In this document: positions 29,053 to 39,081 of the stretch, piece by piece | How the letters are laid out: each line of letters begins with the position of its first letter | Numbering within the stretch: the stretch's first letter is position 1 | Source of the DNA: Balneolaceae bacterium | Lineage (GTDB): Bacteria; Bacteroidota; Rhodothermia; Balneolales; Balneolaceae | NCBI GenBank assembly: GCA_007127745.1 | Contig: SKYV01000178.1 | Location: 1 to 49,267, forward strand | DNA: 49,267 nucleotides | Reading direction: 5' to 3' | Notes under the pieces: generated by a model | What the model saw: only the letters and a program-made list of their open reading frames with translations | Told to the model about the DNA's origin: nothing | Databases searched by the model: none | Program-made: the position numbers and the translations under genes

Positions 29053-29363
29053 ATGATCAAATCATTCGGAGATAAAGCAACATTAGATCTATTTCATGGC
29101 ATAGCGCTTCGCGGTACTATCGTATCAAGCACCAAAATCAGGAAGATCCTGTCCCAAATTCTTTATCCGCCACCTATAAACTGGATATGCTGAATGCTGC
29201 CACTTCTCTTGATGATTTGCGTTCACCGCCCGGCAACAAGCTTGAAGCATTGTGGGTGATTACAAAGGTTTTCATAGCATTCGAATCGTAGCCCAATGGA
29301 CAAATGTATTCCGATGGCAGGATTCCAATACTTATGATGTTACTATTGTATATTATCATTAAT
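29053..29363 (+). pseudogene. higB: Frameshifted higB/RelE-type toxin relic
   Basis: Frame pieces MIKSFGDKATLDLFHGIA / RYYRIKHQ...YKLDMLNAATSLDDLRSPPGNKLEAL / GDYKGFHSIRIVAQWTNVFRWQDSNTYDVTIVYYH* assemble a HigB-like protein across two frameshifts. Confidence 0.88.
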
Positions 29364-29384
29364 GCATAAAATTGGTGAATCATC

Positions 29385-29675
29385 ATGATTCCAAAAAACA
29401 GAGTAACCACACATCCCGGTACCATATTACTGAAAGAGTTTATTGAGCCAATGGGACTAACCCAGAAGGAGTTGGCGGATCATTTGGACATCCCCATTCA
29501 GCGGTTAAACAAAATTGTAAGAGGCAAAAGAGGAATCTCTCCGGATACGGCTTGGCTGCTATCGCAAGCGTTCGATACCTCTCCCGAATTTTGGTTGAAT
29601 TTGCAGTCCAAGTATGATCTGTCTGCCAATCGGCCAAGCAAACATATTAAGCCTCTTAAGGCTGTTCAGTCGTAA
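29385..29675 (+). CDS. higA: HigA-family HTH antitoxin (VapI-like)
   Basis: NRVTTHPGTILLKEFIEPMGLTQKELADHLDIPIQRLNKIVRGKRGISPDTAWLLSQAFDTSPEFWLNLQSKYDL. Confidence 0.93.
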   Translation: MIPKNRVTTHPGTILLKEFIEPMGLTQKELADHLDIPIQRLNKIVRGKRGISPDTAWLLSQAFDTSPEFWLNLQSKYDLSANRPSKHIKPLKAVQS

Positions 29676-29745
29676 CCGGCAAATCACCTTGGATTAATCC
29701 TGGGAAGGGACAATTTTCACTGAAACTATCAATTAATCAAACACA

Positions 29746-30525
29746 GTGTATCTAAAAAAACTATTATCACTTGCAGTACCTCTTGCATTTCTAATGATCC
29801 TCATCACATCTGGAACCGTTATTGAATCCGAAACAGATGAGCTGATTGAAAGGGCCAAGCAGAAAATAGATGACAAAAATGAAGAAACAGCTCTCGAGCT
29901 TTTTAAACAGGTTCTGGAAAAAGATCCGGGAAATTACACAGCCCTTTGGAACAAAAGCCTGCTCACAACAAGAAAATATTACCGGGTAGATGATGAAGAT
30001 AAACAGCTCGAAGGTTATAAAGAGGCACTTAAAATTGCTGAAAAGACCTTAGAGTTGCATCCGGACAAGGGGCACTCCTATTATGTGTATGCGATAGCTA
30101 AGGGCAGATATTCAGAACTTGAGGGTACCCGTGATATGATCAGAGCCTCACATGTTATCAAAGAGAAAATTGAAAAAGCAGCCGAATTAATTCCCGATTA
30201 TGCCCCGGTATGGCATCTTTATGGAGTTTGGCACTCCGATATAGCCACTGCCGGCAGAACTGAAAGAAGTGTTGCAAGGCTTATATCAAGAGGGTTACCT
30301 GACGGTGCTGAAGAAGAGAAAGCTGAAAAATACCTGAAGAAATCTATTGAGATGATGCCTGAAAGTATTCTGTTTCGCGTTGATCTTGGCAAACACTACA
30401 TTGAAATTGGAGAAAAAGAGAAAGCAATAGAGATTCTTGAAGAAGCCGCCTCTCTGGAGCCAAAAATGATGGATGACGACGACAAAAAAAAAGAGGCCAA
30501 AGAACTGCTGGAGGAGCTTAGGTAG
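29746..30525 (+). CDS. TPR-repeat protein with N-terminal hydrophobic/signal segment
   Basis: ETALELFKQVLEKDPGNYTALWNKSLL and EKAIEILEEAASLEP TPR-like units; GTG start. Confidence 0.75.
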   Translation: MYLKKLLSLAVPLAFLMILITSGTVIESETDELIERAKQKIDDKNEETALELFKQVLEKDPGNYTALWNKSLLTTRKYYRVDDEDKQLEGYKEALKIAEKTLELHPDKGHSYYVYAIAKGRYSELEGTRDMIRASHVIKEKIEKAAELIPDYAPVWHLYGVWHSDIATAGRTERSVARLISRGLPDGAEEEKAEKYLKKSIEMMPESILFRVDLGKHYIEIGEKEKAIEILEEAASLEPKMMDDDDKKKEAKELLEELR

Positions 30526-30631
30526 CTCTCTCTATAAGATCAAAGCAAATCGAGCGGACGGGTTCGCGGTAGGACGTTGAATCTAAAATAACTCCGCCGC
30601 TCATTTACCAAACCGTTAAGTACCTTTAGAA

Positions 30632-30958
30632 TCAGGCTGGTTCCAACTCTCCTTCTAACAGTTTACCTATCTGTTTTTTTGATGTTCCAAGCCTTAGAAG
30701 TGCTTTAATCATCAGATCCATTGAAATACCAGGATCACCACCTTCAAGCTTGGCAATGCGTGATTGGCTTGACCCGATTGCACGTGCAAGTTGTTCCTGG
30801 GTCCACCCTCTTTTCGAACGTTGGCTTTTTACCATATTACTGATATCCAGACGAATGTCAATGTAGGCCTCTTCTTCCGGTGTCAGTTCCAAAAAATCTG
30901 CGGCTGAGCCTACCCTAAATCCTTTTTCTTCCAGTTGTTTTCGTTTCTTCTTATCCAT
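30632..30958 (-). CDS. XRE-family HTH antitoxin
   Basis: RSKRGWTQEQLARAIGSSQSRIAKLEGGDPGISMDLMIKALLRLG. Confidence 0.88.
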   Translation of the reverse strand: MDKKKRKQLEEKGFRVGSAADFLELTPEEEAYIDIRLDISNMVKSQRSKRGWTQEQLARAIGSSQSRIAKLEGGDPGISMDLMIKALLRLGTSKKQIGKLLEGELEPA

Positions 30959-30976
30959 GATATTTCCTGTACTTAA

Positions 30977-31306
30977 CTACTGTTTGTAACGAGTCAGACG
31001 CTTTTTGCATACATCAATGACTTCCTGCGGCGTCTTTTTTGTTTTCTTCGCGAATACGTCCAATATGACAATGGCATCATCATCAATGAAATAGATAATG
31101 CGCCACGTTTTATTTTTATCGTTGACGCGAAGTTCATGACATTTTTTTCCAACAGATGGCATTGGCCTGGAATCCGGCAATTCAAGTAATTCACCTTTTT
31201 GAAGCCTTCTTAACAGAAAGCCGGCTTTAATTCTGGCATCTGCCGAAAAAGGCGGAGTTTTTACTTCTCCCTGAATCCAGACTAATGGTTTATCATTATC
31301 AGACAT
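30977..31306 (-). CDS. RelE/HigB-superfamily toxin, phage Gp49-like
   Basis: LLRRLQKGELLELPDSRPMPSVGKKCHELRVNDKNKTWRIIYFIDDDAIVILDVFAKKTKKTPQEVID is typical of Gp49-like toxins; precedes the XRE gene. Confidence 0.88.
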   Translation of the reverse strand: MSDNDKPLVWIQGEVKTPPFSADARIKAGFLLRRLQKGELLELPDSRPMPSVGKKCHELRVNDKNKTWRIIYFIDDDAIVILDVFAKKTKKTPQEVIDVCKKRLTRYKQ

Positions 31307-31444
31307 AAACTAATATGTCGAATATGACATAAATAAGCAATAGCACAGGTGGGTACTTAACATCTTTAAAAAAGACAATGTCAAGGGTAAATAGCTTTGG
31401 GGAGTTAACCCATTTTTCAAATCATTCCCATCACGATTCTCTTC

Positions 31445-31482
31445 TTTCTTTTGTCTTGATACAAAAGAAACAAAAAATCAAG
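31445..31482 (+). repeat. Perfect 10-bp hairpin whose 6-nt loop is complementary to a downstream 6-mer (H-type pseudoknot potential)
   Basis: TTTCTTTTGT-CTTGAT-ACAAAAGAAA-caaaaa-ATCAAG; the CTTGAT loop pairs with ATCAAG. Confidence 0.75.
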
Positions 31483-31647
31483 GCGGTGAATTGCTTGACG
31501 GCGGGCTTTTCATCAATGCGGCACCATTTGAATATTTATAATGGTTTATTTGTTAAAACGACATAAAATTGGGGTAACTTCTGTAAATAGCTTTCCCACC
31601 GCATATTCTACGCTTTCGCTATTATTGAAAGGTTGTTACCACCAAAA

Positions 31648-32544
31648 TCACCAGTACAACAGCTTCATACAAAACACGCTTCCGCCGCTTTTGATGAATT
31701 CGTACGTACTGAATTCATGAACAGCAAACCCGGTATCGCGAAGTTTTTTGTTTACATCGGTGCAACCCTGCTGAATAAACACATTCTTGCCATCCGGGCA
31801 GGTAGCATTCACGGCAAACAGTTTTTCTGCTTCGTATTGGGTAGCTTCAATCACCGTATCGTACAGCGTATGGATTAACTCAAGGCTCTCTTCTGTAAAA
31901 GCATCGGGATAAATCAGAACAGAGCTTTCATTCAGCATGCACATGCAGGTATCCAGATGGTAAAATTTTTCATTCACCAGTTGCAGCACCACCACCGGCA
32001 CATCCAGCAGTTTTGAAATCTGTTCGTAAGCATTCAGTGAGCTTCGGTATCCATAACCGCCCCAAAGCAGCCTTCTTTTAAAATGCCACTGGCCGTCTCC
32101 CATTCCTTCAAACGTTTCTGTTTTTTCCGGGTTGAGGTGCAGCACATCGTAGCCAATCTTTTGATACCACTCCTCAATCAGCGGTACTTCTCCTTTTCGC
32201 TGCGGCGCACGCATTATACTCATTATCGCCTTCCTTTTGCCTTCGGTATCTTTATACGGCAGGCTTTGGTTGGCACAAAATACCATATCGGGCAGGCCTT
32301 TCACGCCGTCTAAAATCTCAACATTCAGGCCCAGCTCTTCAAAACCATCAACCAGGTGCTCCCATTCGTTGGCAGCCTGCATTTTATCCACTCTCCCCAC
32401 ATGTTCCTTCATGTGCGGATTAATCACATATTCAACATCAAAATAGGTGGGTTTTACCATCAACACCCGACCGGGTACCGGCAGTGCGGGCAGGTCAGCA
32501 ATGGTAAAATCAAGTTGGTCAGCCGAAGTGTAAATACGATTCAT
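31648..32544 (-). CDS. Amidinotransferase / dimethylarginine dimethylaminohydrolase-like protein
   Basis: DMVFCANQSLPY, FEGMGDGQWHFKRRLLWGGYGYRSS, FYHLDTCMCMLNESSVLIYPDAF. Confidence 0.85.
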   Translation of the reverse strand: MNRIYTSADQLDFTIADLPALPVPGRVLMVKPTYFDVEYVINPHMKEHVGRVDKMQAANEWEHLVDGFEELGLNVEILDGVKGLPDMVFCANQSLPYKDTEGKRKAIMSIMRAPQRKGEVPLIEEWYQKIGYDVLHLNPEKTETFEGMGDGQWHFKRRLLWGGYGYRSSLNAYEQISKLLDVPVVVLQLVNEKFYHLDTCMCMLNESSVLIYPDAFTEESLELIHTLYDTVIEATQYEAEKLFAVNATCPDGKNVFIQQGCTDVNKKLRDTGFAVHEFSTYEFIKSGGSVFCMKLLYW

Positions 32545-32711
32545 GTTATTGAATTTTTTTCTTTATGTTCGATTCCCAACGGGCTTTCACTCCCACTGGT
32601 TTTTTGCAGCTCTGGACACTTTCATACTTCGTTCAGAAAATAGCAATGTTGCAGCAAAGATAAACGTTAGTTTTAACATCGACAGACTTTCAGTTAACCC
32701 TGCAAACTTTT

Positions 32712-33632
32712 ATGATTTTAGACCCCGACTTATTAACCCAGCTCGCCCCGCTCGACTTAAAGGCCCGCACCATTGTAGAGGGATTCATTTCCGGTTTGCA
32801 CCGAAGCCCGTTTCACGGATTCAGTGTAGAATTTGCCGAACACAGGCCCTACAACCAGGGAGACGATTTTAAACACATCGACTGGAAAGTCTATGGAAAA
32901 ACCGAGCGTTTTTATGTGAAACGGTATGAAGCTGAAACCAACCTGCGGGCACATGTAGTGCTGGATATCAGCAGTTCGATGTATTTTAAACATTTTGCCG
33001 AATGGAGCAAACTGCGGTACGCTATTCATTATGCCGCCTCGCTTATTTACATGATGCACCGTCAGCGCGATGCCTGTGGCCTTGTACTTTTTGATGAGGA
33101 AATCCGCCACCTGTATCCGCCAAAATCATCCTACAGCCACGTGCGGATGCTCTACAGTCAGCTGGAAAAGGAGCTGGAACAAGAACGGGCGAAATCGAAA
33201 GAACAGAGAGGTTCTGCATCGGCCAATGCCCTTCATGAACTGGCCGAAAATCTGAAACGAAGAAGCCTGGTAGTCATTCTCACCGATCTTTTTGAAAATG
33301 CAAATTCACACGATGCTCTCATCTCCGCACTGCGGCACCTGCGGCATCAAAAACATGAGGTACTGCTCTTTAACATACTGGAGCACAAAAGCGAACGCCA
33401 GCTCGATTTTCCCGATGGAAAATTTCTGTTTGAAGACATGGAAACCGGCTCTGAGCTGGAAGTAATTCCCGCCCAGTTGAAAGAAGATTACCGCAAAAAA
33501 GTGGCCGATTATACCCGGAAATTCAAAATTGCCTGCAACGAGGCTCGTGTTGATTTTGAAGAAATTGACACCCAGAGTCCGTTTGATCTTGCTCTGCTGG
33601 CCTATCTGAATAAGCGTAAACGCTTGAAGTAG
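32712..33632 (+). CDS. DUF58 domain protein
   Basis: FSVEFAEHRPYNQGDDFKHIDWKVYGKTERFYVKRYEAETNLRAHVVLDISSSM. Confidence 0.92.
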   Translation: MILDPDLLTQLAPLDLKARTIVEGFISGLHRSPFHGFSVEFAEHRPYNQGDDFKHIDWKVYGKTERFYVKRYEAETNLRAHVVLDISSSMYFKHFAEWSKLRYAIHYAASLIYMMHRQRDACGLVLFDEEIRHLYPPKSSYSHVRMLYSQLEKELEQERAKSKEQRGSASANALHELAENLKRRSLVVILTDLFENANSHDALISALRHLRHQKHEVLLFNILEHKSERQLDFPDGKFLFEDMETGSELEVIPAQLKEDYRKKVADYTRKFKIACNEARVDFEEIDTQSPFDLALLAYLNKRKRLK

Positions 33633-33769
33633 AAAAGCTTCTTACTGTGCACAACGCAACCCCTGAACAAGCGGATCAAAACCCGCAAGCTGCATCTCTT
33701 AACACCCTTTTCCCTATTTATTTTTCGTAAATTTCACAGATACATAAAAATTAAATATTACTCCGCAAT

Positions 33770-34651
33770 ATGAACTCTATTCTCAAGACAATTTTCGTGG
33801 CATCCACTTTTTTCCTGTTTGCCTTCTCATGCAGCGAAACATCGGCAGATTCTGACACAAATAACGACAACGGCCAGAACGAAGAGCCGGCACCCAACGG
33901 AGAAAAAGAGTGGCAGCTTGTCTGGGCCGACGAATTTGAAACCGAAGAACTGGACGCGGATAAATGGTCGTTTCAGTATGGTACCGGACGGGATGAAGGG
34001 CTAACAGGCTGGGGCAACAACGAACTGCAATACTACACCGACCGCGAAGAAAACATTTTTATAGAAGATGATATGCTGCACATTGTTGCCCGGGAGGAAA
34101 ACTTTGAAGGTATGAATTATACCTCGGCACGAATCCGATCCATAGATAAAGGAGACTGGCAGTACGGCCGGTTCGAAATCAGGGCGAAACTACCCGAGGG
34201 GCAGGGAATCTGGCCTGCCATTTGGATGCTGCCTACAAATGAAGTTTTCGGAATTTGGCCTAATAGTGGGGAGATTGACATTATGGAGCTTGTTGGGCAT
34301 GAGCCGGAAACAATTCACGGAACTGTGCATTATGGTTTTAACAACGAAAACCAGTACGATCACCAATTCACTGGAGATTCTTACACACTTGAGGAAGGAA
34401 AGTTCTCAGATGGTTTTCACGTTTTTTCTATTGAGTGGGAACGTAACCAAATCAAATGGTTTATGGATGGTGACCACTTTTTCACGGTTACCCAATCCGA
34501 TCTCTCACCTTACATTTATCCCTTTAATTACGAATTTCACATGCTGATAAACCTGGCAGTAGGCGGCAACTGGCCGGGTAATCCCGACGATACCACCGAA
34601 TTTCCCCAAAAAATGATTGTGGATTACGTGAGGGTGTATCAGTTTAAGTAA
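33770..34651 (+). CDS. Glycoside hydrolase family 16 lipoprotein (laminarinase-like)
   Basis: Lipobox FLFAFSC; WADEFETEELDADKWSFQYGTG; WPNSGEIDIMELVGHEP (ExDxxE); VDYVRVYQ C-terminus. Confidence 0.93.
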   Translation: MNSILKTIFVASTFFLFAFSCSETSADSDTNNDNGQNEEPAPNGEKEWQLVWADEFETEELDADKWSFQYGTGRDEGLTGWGNNELQYYTDREENIFIEDDMLHIVAREENFEGMNYTSARIRSIDKGDWQYGRFEIRAKLPEGQGIWPAIWMLPTNEVFGIWPNSGEIDIMELVGHEPETIHGTVHYGFNNENQYDHQFTGDSYTLEEGKFSDGFHVFSIEWERNQIKWFMDGDHFFTVTQSDLSPYIYPFNYEFHMLINLAVGGNWPGNPDDTTEFPQKMIVDYVRVYQFK

Positions 34652-34716
34652 CACTCAAAGTGTAAACAAAGTTATGGAGATGCCTGCTTTCGCGTAGGCA
34701 TGACGTAAATCTGTAA

Positions 34717-34741
34717 TAGCGCAAACGTCCCGTTTGTGCTA
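34717..34741. repeat. REP-like palindrome (family A, copy 2)
   Basis: TAGCGCAAACG-TCC-CGTTTGTGCTA. Confidence 0.75.
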
Positions 34742-34780
34742 TTTCAATTTCGGGTAGGCATCACGTATAATAAAAAAATC

Positions 34781-35575
34781 TCACGTGACCTTCATTCTGC
34801 GAAGCAGTTTATTCAGCAGGCCGGGGAACCAGCGTTTCAGGTAAACAGCCGATATTTCCAAACCGCCAATGTAAACCTCCTCTTTCTGTTTCGCGAGTTT
34901 GGGAATCAGTTTTCGGGCAAAATCTTCGGGTGTCATCGCTTTTTTCTGTCCCTCTCCCATCTGGTTGAACTTCTCCCCATCGGCCGTAAGGGCATTGAGA
35001 GTCACATCGGTTTTTACATAACCGGGACACACCATCGTAACGTGGATCTGATCATCATAAACTTCCTGCCGAAGCGAATCGAACCAGCCGTGCAGTGCAT
35101 GTTTTGAAGCGGCATACACCGAGCGGTGCCGGGTGCCAAACTTGCCCATTACACTCGAAATCACCACTATATGGCCCGACTGTTGCTCAACCATATGCGG
35201 CAGCACTTCTTTGGTCAACTGTACAGTCCCAAAAAAATTGACCTCCATCACCTTCCGGATCGTTTCCATGGTGGCATCCACCGCATATGCCCGCTGGCTG
35301 ATTCCCCCGTTGTTTATCAGCATATCAACACTTCCAAAAAGCTCCAGGGCGTCTTCAACTTTGCCGGGAATGGTGTCTGATTCAGCCAGGTCGAGAGGTA
35401 AAATTTTCACCATTTTCTCGTGATCAACACATGCACTTTTTACTCTCTCAAGTTCTTCAGTGCGCCTTGCGGAAAGAATCAATCGTGTTCCTTTTTTATT
35501 AAATTCATAGGCAAGAGCTTCACCGATTCCGGATGATGCCCCTGTAATCCACACTACTTTTTTTTGAATATTCAT
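34781..35575 (-). CDS. SDR-family short-chain dehydrogenase
   Basis: VVWITGASSGIGEALAYEF, INNGGIS, YAASKHALHGWFDSLRQE. Confidence 0.94.
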   Translation of the reverse strand: MNIQKKVVWITGASSGIGEALAYEFNKKGTRLILSARRTEELERVKSACVDHEKMVKILPLDLAESDTIPGKVEDALELFGSVDMLINNGGISQRAYAVDATMETIRKVMEVNFFGTVQLTKEVLPHMVEQQSGHIVVISSVMGKFGTRHRSVYAASKHALHGWFDSLRQEVYDDQIHVTMVCPGYVKTDVTLNALTADGEKFNQMGEGQKKAMTPEDFARKLIPKLAKQKEEVYIGGLEISAVYLKRWFPGLLNKLLRRMKVT

Positions 35576-35730
35576 CAGATTTGGAATTAAAGCGTTTTTT
35601 CGAGAAGATTAATTATCTTACATATGTGATATTTAAAGTTAACTGTCAAGATGGTAAAGAATCTTTGCTTCAAATCATTATTTTAGTAAGGATATCTCCT
35701 GAAACTATATACCTCTGAAAGTAATCGTTT

Positions 35731-36432
35731 ATGATCCCTAAACATACCATTTTACTCGTTGAAGATGAAGTTGAGCCTGCCGAGATGCTGGCAAATTTTC
35801 TTGAAATGAATAATTATAATGTTCTGCTTGCGCACGACGGTAAAGTAGCACTCGAACACATCGAAAAACGAGCCAGCGACATTCACCTCGCTATTCTCGA
35901 TATCATGGTTCCCCATGTTGATGGCAAGGAAATTTGCAGAGTGATCCGCAAACATCCCGTGCTAAAAGATATTCCTGTGATTTTTCTTACAGCCAAAGAT
36001 AAAGAAAAGGATGAAATTGAAGGCCTTGAGCTGGGCGCGGACGATTATGTTTCCAAACCGGCAAGCCTGAAACTTGTGAAAGCTCATGTGGAATCGCTAC
36101 TGAGGCGCCAGCAGCCACAAAACAGCAAATGGATTCAGCACGGCGATCTTCTGCTCGACATAAACGGAAAGGATCTATACATCAACGAAGAACGGGTGGA
36201 ACTCACTTCAACCGAATACACACTGGTTGAGCTCTTTTTTAAAAATCCCAAACGGGTGTACAGCCGACAGGAAATTCTGGAGCACATCGGCGGCGATGAT
36301 AAATTTGTTTTCGACCGCACTGTGGATGTTCACATAAAAAATCTTCGGCTCAAACTTGGTGATGCTGCCGATATGATTAAAACCTACCGCGGTATCGGCT
36401 ATGGCCTGAACCGTGATCTTTTACCTGCATGA
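35731..36432 (+). CDS. OmpR/PhoB-family response regulator
   Basis: ILLVEDEVEPAEMLANFL, LDIMVPHVDG, FLTAKDKEKDEIEGLELGADDYVSKP; winged-helix VDVHIKNLRLKLGDAADMIKTYRGIGYGL. Confidence 0.95.
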   Translation: MIPKHTILLVEDEVEPAEMLANFLEMNNYNVLLAHDGKVALEHIEKRASDIHLAILDIMVPHVDGKEICRVIRKHPVLKDIPVIFLTAKDKEKDEIEGLELGADDYVSKPASLKLVKAHVESLLRRQQPQNSKWIQHGDLLLDINGKDLYINEERVELTSTEYTLVELFFKNPKRVYSRQEILEHIGGDDKFVFDRTVDVHIKNLRLKLGDAADMIKTYRGIGYGLNRDLLPA

Positions 36433-37823
36433 GTATACGAGCCAAACTTGCCTGGACATTCATCCTGCTGTTGATTTTCGGAATTACAGCAATAGGCAGC
36501 TATTCCATTCTGTTCATCAGGAATTATTTGCATGATGAGGGCTGTAAACAAATAATAAATGATGCCGAATGGCTTGCCATCACCATCGAAAACCTGCGTT
36601 ATGACGAAAATTTTGAAACCAATCTGAACGAGGCAGCCAGGACTTCCGGCTACAGGCTGGCCATTTATGATGAAGATGGCAGGCTGTTTGCTCAGGTTCC
36701 CTACCACGAAATGCTGCAAGCATCTGCTACGATTTCTGCAAATATCATCGATCAACTGCGCACCGAGGATCAATCAAGAGCCATTATTAACGATCCCGGC
36801 GGCGAAGAGCTCATCGCCTACACACACCTCAGCAGCCCTCACAATCCGGCGCGATACATGGAGGTCAGCATTTTTAAAGATCAGATATATGAACCCATAA
36901 AAACCATCCGCTGGATTATTTATACGGGTATGTTTATTGCCATTGGCCTTGTGTTGTTGGTCAGTATGCTTTTTGCACGATACATTTCGCAGCCCATCAT
37001 GCAGCTCGAAAAAGCAGCCAAAAATATTGCCCGGGGCAAGACCGACCAGACCCTGAACCTCGACAGAGACGATGAATTTGGCACACTGGCAAAATCACTC
37101 AATCAAATGGCTGAGAAATTACAGTCAGATAACCTGGCCCTGAAGCGCCTGTATCAAAAACAGACACAGTTTTTTGCCGACATTACCCACGAAATCCGGA
37201 ATCCGCTTCACACAATATCCGGCTCTCTGGAAATGCTGCAGATGGACAATCTTGATGAAAATCAGAAGAGAAAGTACCTGGTTACAGCCGAGCGTCAAAC
37301 CCAAAGAATCGACCGGTTGTTCAAAGATCTTGTAACTCTGCAGCGTTACGATTCTGATGATCAGTTTATCCGCAAAAAAACGTTCGATATAAAGCATACC
37401 ATCCAAATGATTCTTGACCAGCATGAACAGGAGGCCAAAGATAAAGGGCTGGAGCTGAAAACAAAGAATCAATCATTCATTGTTGTTGCCGATCCTGATA
37501 AAATTGAGCAGGTGCTGGACAACCTGGTAACCAATGCCATCAAATTTACCAATGAAGGATCAGTAGAAATTTCGGCACAAATGAAAGAAGACGGGATTGA
37601 AGTGGCCGTGCAAGACACCGGTATCGGGATTTCGGAAGAACACCTCGACCGGCTGTACGACCGTTTTTACCGCACAGATAAGGCACGCTCGCGCGACAAA
37701 GGAGGCACCGGGCTTGGCCTGGCTGTGGTAAAAAGTATTCTGAATTCCCACGGATCTGATATATTTGTGGAAAGTGAACCCGGAAAAGGATCGAAATTTT
37801 GGTTTACTCTGCCCGCCGGTTAA
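36429..37823 (+). CDS. Sensor histidine kinase with HAMP domain
   Basis: Two TM segments, HAMP, HEIRNPLHTISGSLEML H-box, NLVTNAIKFTNEG N-box, GTGLGLAVVKSI. Confidence 0.95.
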   Translation: MSIRAKLAWTFILLLIFGITAIGSYSILFIRNYLHDEGCKQIINDAEWLAITIENLRYDENFETNLNEAARTSGYRLAIYDEDGRLFAQVPYHEMLQASATISANIIDQLRTEDQSRAIINDPGGEELIAYTHLSSPHNPARYMEVSIFKDQIYEPIKTIRWIIYTGMFIAIGLVLLVSMLFARYISQPIMQLEKAAKNIARGKTDQTLNLDRDDEFGTLAKSLNQMAEKLQSDNLALKRLYQKQTQFFADITHEIRNPLHTISGSLEMLQMDNLDENQKRKYLVTAERQTQRIDRLFKDLVTLQRYDSDDQFIRKKTFDIKHTIQMILDQHEQEAKDKGLELKTKNQSFIVVADPDKIEQVLDNLVTNAIKFTNEGSVEISAQMKEDGIEVAVQDTGIGISEEHLDRLYDRFYRTDKARSRDKGGTGLGLAVVKSILNSHGSDIFVESEPGKGSKFWFTLPAG

Positions 37824-37953
37824 AGTTTTTGGGCAACCATATCCGGAATTATCTGGAAAATTGGTTAAAAAGGGATTTCTTCACGAATTCTTCACATAAA
37901 AATCGTTCTTTTCACGATTGTAATTTCACCCTGTGCAGCTAAAATATTTTACA

Positions 37954-39078
37954 ATGAAAATAGGTATTGTTTTAATGAATTTGGGTGGCCCCACCCATGA
38001 GGATAACGTCAGGATTTTTCTCGAAAACCTGTTCAAAGACGAAGACATCATTAAACTTGGAGGCGGTAACACACAGAACCTGTTTGCCAAACTGATATCC
38101 AAATTCAGAGCGCCCAATGTTGCTGAAGATTACAAAGAGATAAATGGCTGCCCGAACGGCTGCACCGGTAACAAGCACTGTTTTAACCGCCAAAACAAAG
38201 TTGTTTCCGATTGCTGCTCTCCCATTAACGGGCTTACGGAACTGCAGCGGCGCACACTGGAAAAATATTTCAAAAAAATTCTGCCCGACCATGATGTGAC
38301 GGTTTACACCTGCATGCGCTACTGGCTTCCTTTTGCCGACCAGATAATGGACGACATGGCTGAAGATGGAATCACCCATACGGTTTTAATGCCCTTATAC
38401 CCACAATTTTCGTGGACCACCACCGGAAGCAGTTTCCGTGACTGGGAAACAACCCTGAACAAAAAATTCCCAAATGGCGGCAAACCATGGAAAGAGTTTC
38501 ACGTAAAAAACTATTATCTTAATGAGAGTTACCTGCGGTCAATTAATGCTCGTATAGACGAAGCACTTGAAAAAATGGACGGTGATACCCGCAGAAAAAC
38601 GCATTTGATTTTCAGTGCACATGGTACGCCTCTGCTTGAAGTTCGAAGCGGTGACCCATATACTACAGAGATAAAGGAAACGATGGAAGCCGTTATGGCC
38701 CGGCGGGAAGTTAAAAACCCGTACTGGCTCAGTTATCAATCAAGAGTGGGGCCACAAAAGTGGACTCAACCCAATACTGAGGATCTTGTTCAGCGGCATC
38801 TTGAGTATGGAATTAAAAACTTTTTAATGGTGCCTGTTGCATTTGTAACCGATCATATTGAAACGTTGTATGAATTGGGAGTTGAGCTGGTAGAAGACAT
38901 GGAAGAAGAAGGATTTGAGTTTGAAAATTTCGAGGTTATGAAGGGAATTAACGATCACCCCGACTTTATAAAAGCACTGGCCGAAGAAACTCTGCACTGC
39001 CTGAGACATGAAATTCCGGCTGAAGCCGTTCAATGGGATAATACAGTAAACAAAACCAGGAAATCAGCAACTGCGTAA
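37954..39078 (+). CDS. hemH: Ferrochelatase
   Basis: IGIVLMNLGGPTHEDNVRIFLENLF, YPQFSWTTTGSS, YWLSYQSRVGPQKWTQPNTED, VPVAFVTDHIETLYELGVE; ATG at 37954. Confidence 0.95.
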   Translation: MKIGIVLMNLGGPTHEDNVRIFLENLFKDEDIIKLGGGNTQNLFAKLISKFRAPNVAEDYKEINGCPNGCTGNKHCFNRQNKVVSDCCSPINGLTELQRRTLEKYFKKILPDHDVTVYTCMRYWLPFADQIMDDMAEDGITHTVLMPLYPQFSWTTTGSSFRDWETTLNKKFPNGGKPWKEFHVKNYYLNESYLRSINARIDEALEKMDGDTRRKTHLIFSAHGTPLLEVRSGDPYTTEIKETMEAVMARREVKNPYWLSYQSRVGPQKWTQPNTEDLVQRHLEYGIKNFLMVPVAFVTDHIETLYELGVELVEDMEEEGFEFENFEVMKGINDHPDFIKALAEETLHCLRHEIPAEAVQWDNTVNKTRKSATA

Positions 39079-39081
39079 AGG

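Noticed and set aside
37901-37919. AATCGT/ACGATT hairpin before hemH
   Set aside because: 6-bp AT-rich stem is within chance expectation in an intergenic region.
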